From: SZUA-309 sp965230005
GTDB taxonomy: Bacteria; Pseudomonadota; Gammaproteobacteria; Pseudomonadales; Azotimanducaceae
Assembly: GCA_965230005.1 (NCBI GenBank)
Contig: OZ245934.1
Location: forward strand, 930,001 to 994,000
Direction: 5' to 3'
DNA: 64,000 nt
Part shown: piece after piece, positions 50,836-59,145 of the stretch
How the letters are laid out: each line of letters begins with the position of its first letter
Numbering within the stretch: the first letter of the stretch is position 1
Made by a program: the position numbers and the translations under genes
Notes under the pieces: generated by a model
Seen by the model: only the letters and a program-made list of their open reading frames with translations
Database searches by the model: none
Told to the model about the DNA's origin: nothing

Positions 50836-53124
50836 CTAAACGACCGGCTCTTCCTTCTTGGCGTCCTCCGCCGACTCCGTGCTCACCTTCAACTCGCCGT
50901 TCTCGACGGTCACGTGCACGGTCCCGCCGTTTTTGGCGAGGTTGCCGAAGAGGACGTCTTCCGCCAGTTGGCGCTTGATCTTCTCCTGGATCAGTCGCTG
51001 CATGGGCCGAGCGCCCATCTTTTCGTCGTAGCCTTCCCGAGCCAGCCATTCGCGGGCTTCCTCGTCCACGTCGAGCATGACCTTCTTGTCGTCGAGCTGC
51101 GCCTGCAGTTCCGTGAGGAACTTGTCGACCACAGTCTTGATGACGTCCGTACCGAGTGAGTGAAACTGCACCGTGGCATCGAGACGGTTGCGGAACTCCG
51201 GCGTGAACATTTTCTTGATCGCTTCCATGCCGTCCGAGGTGTGATCCTGCTCAGCAAAGCCGATGCTCGAACGACTGATCTCCTGGGCTCCGGCGTTGGT
51301 GGTCATGATCAGCACGACGTTGCGGAAGTCGGCTTTGCGGCCGTTGTTGTCTGTCAGGGTGCCGTGATCCATCACCTGCAGCAGCAGGTTGAAGACTTCC
51401 GGGTGCGCTTTCTCGATCTCATCGAGCAGCACAACGCTGTGCGGATGTTTGGTCACCGCTTCCGTCAGCAGTCCACCCTGGTCGAAGCCGACGTATCCGG
51501 GCGGCGCGCCAATGAGTCGCGATACCGTGTGCCGCTCCATGTATTCGGACATGTCATAGCGCAGGAGCTCCACGCCCATGATGTTGGCCAGCTGACGGGA
51601 AACCTCGGTTTTACCCACCCCGGTGGGGCCAGCAAAGAGGAAGGAGCCAATCGGCTTCTCACCAGACTTGAGGCCGGCCCGGGAGAGCTTGATGGCGCTC
51701 GCCAGCATGTCGATGGCCTCGTCCTGACCGAAGACCACCATCTTCAGCTTCTGATCGAGATCCTTCAGGGCTTCCTTGTCGGAAGTCGTGACCTGATTCG
51801 ACGGAATCCGCGCGATCTTGGCGACCACCTGCTCCACGTCGGACGCACCGATGCTCTTCTTCCGGCGGCTCGGTGCCACCAGCTGCTGCGCTGCACCGGC
51901 CTCATCAATCACGTCGATGGCCTTATCCGGTTGGAAGCGATCGGTGATGTAGCGATCGGCCAGTTCTGCCGCCGCTCTGAGCGCCTTATCGGTGTAGCGC
52001 AAGGAGTAGTGATCCTCGAAGCGCGACTTCAGACCTTTAAGGATCTGATAGGTGTCGTTGACGTCGGGCTCCGTGACGTCGATCTTCTGGAAGCGCCGGG
52101 AAAGGGCCCGGTCCTTATCAAAGATGCCACGGTATTCGTTGTAAGTTGTCGAGCCCATGCAGCGGATCTCACCGGAAGTGAGCAGCGGCTTCAGTAGGTT
52201 CGAGGCGTCCATGACGCCGCCGGAGGCGGCACCTGCACCGATGATCGTATGCACTTCGTCGATGAAGAGAATGGCACCCTCGTCTTTCTTCAGCTCTGCG
52301 AGCACCATCTTGAAGCGCTTCTCGAAATCGCCGCGATACTTCGTACCAGCCAGCAGCGCACCCATGTCGAGGGCATAAATCGTGCTGTCACACACTACCT
52401 CGGGGACCTCGCCGTCGACGATGCGCTTCGCGAGGCCTTCGGCGATGGCCGTCTTGCCGACGCCCGACTCACCAACGAGGAGCGGATTGTTCTTCCTGCG
52501 CCGGCAGAGCACCTGGATGACGCGCTCCAGTTCCTGATCGCGGCCGACGAGCGGGTCGATGCGGCCGGCCCGGGCTTGGTCGTTCAGGTTGGCAGCGAAG
52601 GACTCGAGAGCACTCTGCTGCTGCCCTTCCCCGCCAAGCTCTTCGTCGCCTTCCGCGCCGGAGCTTTCCGGATCCCCTTCACTGCCGGGGACTTTAGAGA
52701 TGCCGTGGGCAATGTAGTTCACCACGTCGATGCGGGCGATGTTCTGCTGCTTCAGAAAATAGACGGCCTGCGATTCCTGCTCGCTGAAGATGGCCACGAG
52801 CACGTTGCCGCCGGTAACTTCCTTGCGGCCTGAGGACTGCACGTGGAAAACGGCCCGCTGCAGAACCCGCTGGAAGCCGAGGGTCGGCTGAGTTTCCCGG
52901 TCGCTGTCGCCTGCGGGGATCAGAGGGGTGGTGGCATCGATGTGTTCATCGAGATCTTTACGCAGGCGCTCTACGTCGGCGCCTACCTTCTCCAGCACAT
53001 CGAGTGCGACGGAGTTGTCGAGCAGCGAAAGCAGCAGGTGCTCCACCGTCATGAATTCGTGGCGTTTGCTCTTCGCGGTACGGAAGGCTTCGTTCAGAGT
53101 GACTTCGAGGTCTTTACTCAGCAT
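50836..53124 (-). CDS. clpA: ATP-dependent Clp protease ATP-binding subunit ClpA
   Basis: 762 residues (E. coli 758). Clp N domain (1-140), AAA1 with GESGVGKTAIAEGLAKR, AAA2 with AGPTGVGKTEVSRQLA, LLDEIEKAHPEVFNLLLQVM. The IGF/IGL loop for ClpP binding is not something I can place securely (the SSIGFAEQD stretch around residue 620 is a candidate). Unfolds N-degron substrates delivered by ClpS for ClpP. Follows clpS on the same strand after 81 bp. clpP is not in the window. Confidence 0.96.
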   Translation of the reverse strand: MLSKDLEVTLNEAFRTAKSKRHEFMTVEHLLLSLLDNSVALDVLEKVGADVERLRKDLDEHIDATTPLIPAGDSDRETQPTLGFQRVLQRAVFHVQSSGRKEVTGGNVLVAIFSEQESQAVYFLKQQNIARIDVVNYIAHGISKVPGSEGDPESSGAEGDEELGGEGQQQSALESFAANLNDQARAGRIDPLVGRDQELERVIQVLCRRRKNNPLLVGESGVGKTAIAEGLAKRIVDGEVPEVVCDSTIYALDMGALLAGTKYRGDFEKRFKMVLAELKKDEGAILFIDEVHTIIGAGAASGGVMDASNLLKPLLTSGEIRCMGSTTYNEYRGIFDKDRALSRRFQKIDVTEPDVNDTYQILKGLKSRFEDHYSLRYTDKALRAAAELADRYITDRFQPDKAIDVIDEAGAAQQLVAPSRRKKSIGASDVEQVVAKIARIPSNQVTTSDKEALKDLDQKLKMVVFGQDEAIDMLASAIKLSRAGLKSGEKPIGSFLFAGPTGVGKTEVSRQLANIMGVELLRYDMSEYMERHTVSRLIGAPPGYVGFDQGGLLTEAVTKHPHSVVLLDEIEKAHPEVFNLLLQVMDHGTLTDNNGRKADFRNVVLIMTTNAGAQEISRSSIGFAEQDHTSDGMEAIKKMFTPEFRNRLDATVQFHSLGTDVIKTVVDKFLTELQAQLDDKKVMLDVDEEAREWLAREGYDEKMGARPMQRLIQEKIKRQLAEDVLFGNLAKNGGTVHVTVENGELKVSTESAEDAKKEEPVV

Positions 53125-53205
53125 GTCGTCTATTCACTTCCTTGCTCTGGTTCGCCGCTGCATTTCATTCGCCGGGCGGATTGTTTCTGGGGGGTTCAGG
53201 GTCTC

Positions 53206-53568
53206 TCAGTCCGTCATCTCCACGGTCGAGATCAACGGGTGTTGATTCTCCTGCGCGTACTGGTTCACCTGCTCCGACTTGGTTTCCGCGATATCCCTCG
53301 GGAATATGCCAACGACGGCTGCGCCCTGCGTGTGAACCGTTAACATGATCTGCGTGGCCTTTTCGCGATCCATCGCGAAGAAGATCTCCAACACATGAAC
53401 GACGAATTCCATGGGCGTGTAGTCGTCGTTCAGAAGCAGCACCTTATACATGGGCGGCCGCTTGAGCTTCGGCTTGGCCGTAACTGTGGCGAGACCGCCT
53501 TCGCGGTCGGCGTCCTGGTCGTCGTCCGACAGGCTGATGTAAAGATCCTGGTCGCTACTGCTCGTCAT
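53206..53568 (-). CDS. clpS: Clp protease adaptor ClpS
   Basis: 120 residues: an unstructured acidic N-terminus (1-35, DQDADREGG) needed to engage ClpA, then the folded core with MYKVLLLNDDYTPMEFVVHV and IMLTVHTQGAAVVGIF. The Asn-Asp of LNDDYTPMEF contacts the N-terminal residue of substrates. Recognises Leu/Phe/Trp/Tyr N-degrons generated here by Aat and Bpt. Confidence 0.95.
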   Translation of the reverse strand: MTSSSDQDLYISLSDDDQDADREGGLATVTAKPKLKRPPMYKVLLLNDDYTPMEFVVHVLEIFFAMDREKATQIMLTVHTQGAAVVGIFPRDIAETKSEQVNQYAQENQHPLISTVEMTD

Positions 53569-54042
53569 GTCTCAATGATAACCGACCACTATCCCTATCT
53601 GGGGCCATTGGCGCCGCTTTCAACCCTGCTCGTGACCCGGACTTTCCTTTGCCCGTTCGCGGCCACGCATTCAGTGCTTTGTGCGCCTCGTGCGCTGCCA
53701 TCCCCTGGCTACGCTCGGAAGCGCAGGAATACTGAGCATCGAGGGTCATACAGCGTGCGTCGGTTTGCCGTGAAAGCACCGGCCAGGTGATTTCGCTCGG
53801 ATCTTTGGCAAGTCGCGCTTTTAGCCACGCCACGCCTTCAATGTAGGGCTCAGGGGCCGGGCAATTCAACCTTGACTCACTGGCGAAATGATAAGAAAGT
53901 CCGCAGGAAGGGGGCAGTACCGGGGAATTTTCGCAGCAACTGAGCGCTGACAAGCGTGCGGTGCGAGCGACAATCAGATTCACGACCAATCAACAGTTCT
54001 GCTGGGGACCCTGCTCGAAAAACCAATGAGCAGGAGGCAGAA
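53569..54042. other. 474-bp gap between clpS and the small ORF before the cold-shock gene
   Basis: No gene I can support. A leftward 144-codon ORF (53555-53989) spans most of it, but it needs a TTG start without a ribosome site, overlaps clpS, and resembles nothing I know. Promoters for clpS and for the cold-shock transcript must be here; TTGACT at about 53873 is a fair -35 without a spaced -10. A long 5' leader of the cold-shock mRNA is possible, as in other csp genes. Confidence 0.4.
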
Positions 54043-54150
54043 GTGCATCCGATGGACCTGAACGTCCGTCGTCGTTTCGCCAGGTACACCACGAAAGTGA
54101 CGACACCGGCGCGAAACAAGGTCGTGTTCGATACTGCGAAGCCTGGCTAG
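54043..54150 (+). CDS. Hypothetical 35-residue basic peptide upstream of the cold-shock gene
   Basis: GTG at 54043 preceded by AGGAGG (54032-54037) at a 5-nt spacing, an ideal ribosome site. The product begins MHPMDLNVRRRFARYTTKV and ends VVFDTAKPG: basic, no membrane segment, no cysteine. It ends 28 bp before the cold-shock gene, which has its own GAGGAGG. It could be a real small protein or a leader peptide. I do not recognise it. Confidence 0.45.
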   Translation: MHPMDLNVRRRFARYTTKVTTPARNKVVFDTAKPG

Positions 54151-54178
54151 TTCGTACTGCTGAGGAGGGCGGTTTGCC

Positions 54179-54517
54179 ATGGCGATAGGTACGGTTAAGT
54201 GGTTTAACAATGCCAAGGGGTATGGGTTCATTCTTCCGGAGGGCGGTGGTGCCGATCTGTTTGCGCACTATTCGTCCATCCAGATGGATGGCTACAAAAC
54301 CTTGAAGGCCGGGCAACCGGTCGAGTTCGAGATCATCGAGGGGCCGAAGGGTCTGCAGGCCACCAACATTCAGGCGACCGGGCAACTCGACGGGGAGCCC
54401 ATCGAACTCGAAGCCAACGGCACATCCGAGGTGGTAAGCGTCACCGTGGAAGACACGGCGCCGCCACAACATGCCTCCGATGCCGGCATCGGCTACAAAG
54501 CCGGCCATTCGGGTTGA
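54179..54517 (+). CDS. Cold-shock domain protein, CspD-like, with C-terminal extension
   Basis: 112 residues. Cold-shock domain at 1-66: GTVKWFNNAKGYGFILPEGG (RNP1 KGYGFI) and ADLFAHYSSIQMDGYKTLKA (RNP2-like DLFAHYS), then GPKGLQATNI. A 45-residue acidic, flexible tail follows. Position next to clpS is the usual place for cspD, a single-stranded nucleic-acid binding protein that inhibits replication in stationary phase in E. coli. That role here is inferred. Strong GAGGAGG ribosome site. Confidence 0.88.
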   Translation: MAIGTVKWFNNAKGYGFILPEGGGADLFAHYSSIQMDGYKTLKAGQPVEFEIIEGPKGLQATNIQATGQLDGEPIELEANGTSEVVSVTVEDTAPPQHASDAGIGYKAGHSG

Positions 54518-54539
54518 TGTCTCCGGGGGTGCCCTGAGC

Positions 54540-54554
54540 GGCGCCTTCGGCGCC
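54540..54554 (+). terminator. Terminator hairpin after the cold-shock gene
   Basis: GGCGCC-TTC-GGCGCC (54540-54554) followed by TTT, 22 bp after the cold-shock stop and just before the convergent moaE stop. Compact and GC-rich; weak T-run. Confidence 0.55.
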
Positions 54555-54556
54555 TT

Positions 54557-55036
54557 TCAGTCCCGATCCGCCCAGGCTTCGCGCCGGGCGCGATCCGCGT
54601 CCGTTGACTCCACCCAGCGATCGGAGTCGGCTTTCGCCTCCCGCTTCCAGAAAACGGCGTCCGTTTTCAGGTAGTCCATGATGAACTCGGCGCCGGCGAA
54701 GGCCGCGTCGCGATGGCTCGACGCCACCTGCACGTAAACGATCTGGGCGCTCGCGGCGAGCGGTCCGACCCGATGCACGACCAGCACGTCGACAAGCGGC
54801 CAGCGCTCACCGGCCTCGCGGATGATTTTTTCGATACTGCGTTCGGTCATGCCCGGGTAGTGTTCGAGATGCAGGGTTTCGACCGCCTCGCCGTCGTGGC
54901 GATCGCGGACGAGACCAACAAAAGTGGCAACGGCGCCAATGGCGCCCCCGGCCCTGGCGTAGAGCGCTTCGAGCTCCGCCCCGACATCGAAATCAGCCTC
55001 GCTCACCCGAACCGTCATGGCCAATGATTGGTTCAC
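54557..55036 (-). CDS. moaE: Molybdopterin synthase catalytic subunit MoaE
   Basis: 159 residues from a GTG at 55036, 5 bp after moaD; an ATG at 55018 is an alternative. GAIGAVATFVGLVRDRHDGE, HLEHYPGMTERSIEKII, VVHRVGPLAASAQIVYVQVA, and the catalytic-lysine region YLKTDAVFWKRE match MoaE. With MoaD it inserts two sulfurs into precursor Z (cPMP). Confidence 0.94.
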   Translation of the reverse strand: MNQSLAMTVRVSEADFDVGAELEALYARAGGAIGAVATFVGLVRDRHDGEAVETLHLEHYPGMTERSIEKIIREAGERWPLVDVLVVHRVGPLAASAQIVYVQVASSHRDAAFAGAEFIMDYLKTDAVFWKREAKADSDRWVESTDADRARREAWADRD

Positions 55037-55041
55037 TGCGC

Positions 55042-55296
55042 CTAGCCCCCGGTCACCGGTGGCAGGAAGGCGACCTCGTCACCCGGTTTGATGAGCAGAT
55101 CGCCACTGATGAGGTCCTGGTTCACGGCAACGCGCACGTTCTCTGCCCGGAGCGCTTCCAATGCCGCTGCGGGCAGGTGCTCGCCGAGGCGATCGATGAA
55201 TTCTCCGATCGCCGTCGTCATCTCCAGCGACACCTCGAGTTCACCAACGCCGACCTCATCTCGCAGCGAGGCGAAGAACAGGACGCGAACGCTCAA
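55042..55296 (-). CDS. moaD: Molybdopterin synthase sulfur carrier subunit MoaD
   Basis: 84 residues, ubiquitin-like, ending in VTGG, the C-terminal diglycine that is thiocarboxylated. VRVLFFASLRDEVGVGELEV and KPGDEVAFLPPVTGG are typical. The start is TTG at 55296, overlapping the moaC stop (TTGA), so its translation depends on moaC. Confidence 0.94.
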   Translation of the reverse strand: MSVRVLFFASLRDEVGVGELEVSLEMTTAIGEFIDRLGEHLPAAALEALRAENVRVAVNQDLISGDLLIKPGDEVAFLPPVTGG

Positions 55297-55790
55297 GATG
55301 CCTCCCGCCGCCAGTCGCCGGATTTGCCACCGGTTTTCTCTTCGAGTTGCACCGCTTCAATGACCATGGCCTTATCCATGGCTTTGCACATGTCGTAGAC
55401 CGTCAGCGCCGTTACGCTGGCCGCGGTGAGTGCTTCCATCTCCACCCCGGTCTTGCCGGTGACCGTCACAGCGGCACGGATCGCGAGGTGCGACTCGTCC
55501 GGCGTGTGAAAATCGACCTGAACCTTCGATAGAGCCAGCGGATGACACAGCGGGATCAGCTCTGCGCAGCGCTTCGCTGCCTGGATCCCGGCGACCCGGG
55601 CCACGGCGAACACATCGCCTTTCGGCACACCGTCCTCGACGATCTCGCGCAACGTCTCCGGTCTCATGCGCACGGCGGCCGTTGCTACGGCCACCCGCCG
55701 GGTCGCCGCTTTCGCCGAGACGTCGACCATATTGGCCTCGCCTTTCTCATTCAGATGACTGAGCGGTCCACCGCCTTCCGCATCGCCCAT
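55293..55790 (-). CDS. moaC: Cyclic pyranopterin monophosphate synthase MoaC
   Basis: 165 residues from the ATG at 55790 (GGAA eight bases upstream); a GTG at 55802 has no ribosome site. NMVDVSAKAATRRVAVATA, IQAAKRCAELIPLCHPLALS, TGVEMEALTAASVTALTVYD and the catalytic-lysine KTGGKSGDW are MoaC signatures. Converts the MoaA product to cPMP. First gene of the leftward moaC-D-E operon; moaA is separate at 13.6 kb. Confidence 0.95.
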   Translation of the reverse strand: MGDAEGGGPLSHLNEKGEANMVDVSAKAATRRVAVATAAVRMRPETLREIVEDGVPKGDVFAVARVAGIQAAKRCAELIPLCHPLALSKVQVDFHTPDESHLAIRAAVTVTGKTGVEMEALTAASVTALTVYDMCKAMDKAMVIEAVQLEEKTGGKSGDWRREAS

Positions 55791-55805
55791 GTTCTGTTCC
55801 ACTTA

Positions 55806-55828
55806 TCTGATCTGTCTGATCTGTCTGG
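55806..55828. repeat. 9-bp tandem repeat upstream of moaC
   Basis: TCTGATCTG occurs twice in direct succession (55806-55814, 55815-55823), followed by a partial TCTGG copy, 16 bp in front of the moaC start in the 204-bp divergent gap with mnmA. Could be an operator array or a slippage-prone spacer. Confidence 0.6.
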
Positions 55829-55994
55829 CCGTCTCGCCTGTCCATGGCCAGCAGTTCTGTGGCAGCGAGCGCCCAGACCGGCAATGAAGCTGTCAGGGCC
55901 TCCAGGCGATGGATTATCGGCGTGGGCTCACAGGAAGGCCAGCCGCGCGACGCCAGGAAAGGGCACCGCCCCGAAACCGATGTAAAATAGCGTC

Positions 55995-57128
55995 ATGAGC
56001 ATCCCCGCTGAGCATCCCGCTGCAAAACCGCCGGAGGAAACCACCGTCGTGGTCGGCATGTCCGGCGGTGTTGATTCCTCCGTGGCCGCGCTGCGCCTCA
56101 AGGAACAGGGCTATCGGGTGCTTGGCCTGTTCATGAAGAACTGGGACGAAGACGACGGCACCGAGTACTGCACGGCGGCCGCCGATCTCCTTGATGCGGA
56201 CCAGGTCTGTCACCGCCTCGGCATCGAGCTCCATACGGCAAACTTCGCCGCGGAATACTGGGACAACGTCTTTCAGAACTTCCTCGACGAGTATGCCGCC
56301 GGACGCACACCGAACCCGGATGTGCTCTGCAATCGGGAAATCAAGTTCAAGCAGTTCGTGGACTATGCCGCGACCCTCGGCGCGGACCTCATCGCCACCG
56401 GTCACTATGCCCGGACAGACTTCGATCAGAACGGCCAAGTACTTCTGAAGAAAGGCATCGACGAAAACAAGGATCAGACCTATTTCCTCCAGGCTGTGCC
56501 GCCGGAGAAACTTTCGCGCTGCCTGTTTCCTCTCGGCGCCATGGAAAAGTCCGAGGTGCGGGAGATCGCCCGCGCCGCGGGTTTCGTGAATCATCGAAAA
56601 AAAGACAGCACGGGCATCTGTTTCATCGGCGAACGACGCTTTGCCGATTTCCTCTCCCGCTACATCGCCACGGAACCCGGCCGCATCCGGGATCGGGAAG
56701 GGGTTGGCCTCGGCGAACACCGCGGCCTCGCCTACTACACCATCGGCCAACGCCAAGGGCTCGGCATTGGCGGCCGGCCCGGAAGACGCGAGGCCCCCTG
56801 GTTCGTGCTGGACAAAGACCTGGCGGCCAACGAACTGGTGGTGACGCAGGCTCCCGGCGACCTGGAGGGATCCTGGCTTGCGGTCAACAACGTGAACTGG
56901 CTCGTGTCCCCCCCTGCCCTGCCAGTCAACGCCGCCGCCAAGATCCGCTACCGCCAGAGCGATCAGGATTGCCGCGTCCACCCCCGGGCCGACGGCACCC
57001 TGGGCGTCAGTTTCGAGTCGCCGCAGCGTGCCATCACGCCCGGGCAATACGCCTGCTTCTATCAGGGGGACATCTGCCTCGGTGGGGGCGTCATCGAAGC
57101 ACGGGACGGCTGGCAGGTCGCTGCATGA
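55995..57128 (+). CDS. mnmA: tRNA-specific 2-thiouridylase MnmA
   Basis: 377 residues. PP-loop GMSGGVDSSVAALRLKEQG, NPDVLCNREIKFKQF and STGICFIGERRF (catalytic Cys pair), and the C-terminal beta barrel. Adds 2-thio to U34 of Lys/Glu/Gln tRNAs with sulfur arriving via the Tus relay, whose tusDCB genes are at 39.7 kb. The ATG has no ribosome site and an in-frame TAA lies just upstream; TAAAAT at 55983-55988 would place transcription start at or near the ATG, so the mRNA may be leaderless. Confidence 0.95.
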   Translation: MSIPAEHPAAKPPEETTVVVGMSGGVDSSVAALRLKEQGYRVLGLFMKNWDEDDGTEYCTAAADLLDADQVCHRLGIELHTANFAAEYWDNVFQNFLDEYAAGRTPNPDVLCNREIKFKQFVDYAATLGADLIATGHYARTDFDQNGQVLLKKGIDENKDQTYFLQAVPPEKLSRCLFPLGAMEKSEVREIARAAGFVNHRKKDSTGICFIGERRFADFLSRYIATEPGRIRDREGVGLGEHRGLAYYTIGQRQGLGIGGRPGRREAPWFVLDKDLAANELVVTQAPGDLEGSWLAVNNVNWLVSPPALPVNAAAKIRYRQSDQDCRVHPRADGTLGVSFESPQRAITPGQYACFYQGDICLGGGVIEARDGWQVAA

Positions 57129-57745
57129 CCTTATCGGCCATGGATGACCTCACGGACTATCTGTCGCTGAGTCTTGTCGGTGTGGTGCAGGCAGCCGAGC
57201 TCGTGCACGCCTGCGCGCACGGCCGGCTCCAGGATGAGGCGGCCGCTCGAGCAGTGAAGAGCGCCATCACCAGCCACCAAGCAAACTCACTGCGAGAGGT
57301 GTTCCCTGAGATCACGGCCTTCCGCCGCGCAGTCGGCACCACGGTCACCGCCCTGGAAGGTAATCCCGACAACCCAGATGTGCTGCGCTATGCCCTGCAG
57401 CTCATCGAAATCGCCACGCTCCTGAAGCGTTCCCCAAACGTCACGGAACGGTTGCGCCAGGAACTCGACGGCCTGCCGCCGGACCCTACGGACGCAGATC
57501 TCGCCCGGGTTTATCAGGCTTCCATCAGTACGCTGGGGAAACGCATCCAGGTGACGGGCAATCCGGAGCTCCTGAAGCAGGAGGAGACCGCTGACGGCAT
57601 CCGCGCCCTGCTCCTTGGTGGCGTTCGCTTCGCCTGGCTCTGGGACCAGCTCGGGGGCCGACGCTGGCATCTGGTCCTGAAGCGGAAAAGCGTCCTGCGG
57701 TCGCTGAAAGCCCTGCAGACGATTCTTCAATCCACGATCCACTAA
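57125..57745 (+). CDS. hflD: High frequency lysogenization protein HflD
   Basis: 206 residues (E. coli 213), all-helical. LVGVVQAAELVHACAHGRLQ, YALQLIEIATLLKRSPNV and IRALLLGGVRFAWLWDQLGG fit HflD. Membrane-associated protein that lowers CII action in lambda lysogeny; its native role is unclear. Overlaps mnmA by ATGA and precedes purB, the standard order. Confidence 0.92.
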   Translation: MTLSAMDDLTDYLSLSLVGVVQAAELVHACAHGRLQDEAAARAVKSAITSHQANSLREVFPEITAFRRAVGTTVTALEGNPDNPDVLRYALQLIEIATLLKRSPNVTERLRQELDGLPPDPTDADLARVYQASISTLGKRIQVTGNPELLKQEETADGIRALLLGGVRFAWLWDQLGGRRWHLVLKRKSVLRSLKALQTILQSTIH

Positions 57746-57773
57746 CTCCCTCACTGACAGGAATCTGAAGCCC

Positions 57774-59138
57774 ATGACCCTCGACCCGCTTCTCGCCCTA
57801 GGGGCCCTTGACGGTCGCTACCACAGTAAGGTGGCGCCGTTGGCCGCAGCCATGAGCGAATACGGTCTGCTCCACGCACGGGTGGAAGTGGAGTGCCGCT
57901 GGTTCGCGGCGCTGGCTGCGGCACCCGATATTGAGGAGCTGCCGGTGCTCTCAACACCCCAGGCAGCGGCCCTGAGCGCCATCTACGAACAGTTTTCCGT
58001 CGAGGATGCTCAGAAAATCAAAGCCATCGAGCGTACGACCAACCACGACGTCAAAGCCGTTGAGTATTTTGTCAAAGAAGCCATCGCCACGATTGACGGG
58101 CTGGCGCCGCACATCGAGTTCGTTCACTTCGCCTGCACCTCCGAAGACATCAACAATCTGTCCCACGGACTGATGTTGAGCCGGGGACGAGCCGTGCTTC
58201 TTGCGGCCATGACCCGGCTCCTGGAGGCCATTGACACTCTCGCGGAAGAACACGCGGATCTGCCCATGCTGTCCCGCACCCATGGACAGCCGGCTTCGCC
58301 GACCACTCTGGGCAAGGAAATGGCCAACGTGCACGCCCGACTCGTCCGCCAGCTTGCGGCCTTTGAAGGGCTCGAGGCCCTCGGCAAGATGAACGGCGCA
58401 GTGGGCAACTACAATGCCCACATCTCCGCCTATCCGGGCGTCGACTGGCCAACGTTATCCGGCGACTTCATCGCCGGTCTTGGGCTGACCGTGAACCCGT
58501 TCACCACGCAGATCGAGCCGCACGACTACATTGCCGAGTGGTTCCACAACCTCATGCGTTTTAACCAGGTACTCCTCGACTTCGATCGGGACATCTGGAG
58601 CTATATCTCCATCGACTATTTCAAACAGCGCAAGGTGGAAGGAGAAACCGGCTCATCAACCATGCCGCACAAAGTGAATCCCATCGACTTCGAGAACTCG
58701 GAGGGTAACCTCGGCCTGGCCAACGCCCTCCTCGAGCACATGGCGGCCAAGCTGCCTGTTTCGCGCTGGCAGCGCGACCTCTCGGATTCGACGGTGCTGC
58801 GCAACATGGGATCTGCTTTCGGACACTGCCTGGTCGCCTATGAGGCCACGCTGAAAGGTCTCGGCAGACTCGAAGTCAACGCGCCCGTTATCACGGCAGA
58901 CCTCATGGACCGCTGGGAAGTGCTGGCGGAAGCCGTCCAGACCGTCATGCGGCGCTATGGCGGGGAGGAACCCTACGAACAGCTCAAGCGGCTCACGCGC
59001 GGACAACAGATGGACGCCGCCCTCTACCAGGAAGTCCTCGCCGGTCTGGAGATCCCCGAGGCCGCCCGTGCCGATCTCGAGGCCCTGACGCCATCCACCT
59101 ATCTGGGGCTCGCGCCCGAGCTCGCCCGAAAACGCTGA
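57774..59138 (+). CDS. purB: Adenylosuccinate lyase
   Basis: 454 residues (E. coli 456). LLALGALDGRYHSKVAPLAA at the N-terminus, HFACTSEDINNLSHGLML, SRTHGQPASPTTLGKEMANV (catalytic His) and the GSSTMPHKVNPIDFENSEGN signature loop. Catalyses two fumarate-releasing steps in purine synthesis. AGGA ribosome site; 28 bp after hflD. Confidence 0.97.
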   Translation: MTLDPLLALGALDGRYHSKVAPLAAAMSEYGLLHARVEVECRWFAALAAAPDIEELPVLSTPQAAALSAIYEQFSVEDAQKIKAIERTTNHDVKAVEYFVKEAIATIDGLAPHIEFVHFACTSEDINNLSHGLMLSRGRAVLLAAMTRLLEAIDTLAEEHADLPMLSRTHGQPASPTTLGKEMANVHARLVRQLAAFEGLEALGKMNGAVGNYNAHISAYPGVDWPTLSGDFIAGLGLTVNPFTTQIEPHDYIAEWFHNLMRFNQVLLDFDRDIWSYISIDYFKQRKVEGETGSSTMPHKVNPIDFENSEGNLGLANALLEHMAAKLPVSRWQRDLSDSTVLRNMGSAFGHCLVAYEATLKGLGRLEVNAPVITADLMDRWEVLAEAVQTVMRRYGGEEPYEQLKRLTRGQQMDAALYQEVLAGLEIPEAARADLEALTPSTYLGLAPELARKR

Positions 59139-59145
59139 GGTTCCC

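Noticed and set aside
53555..53989. A 144-codon leftward ORF in the clpS / cold-shock gap.
   Set aside because: TTG start without Shine-Dalgarno, overlaps clpS, no recognisable motif. Left as gap content, though conservation should be checked.
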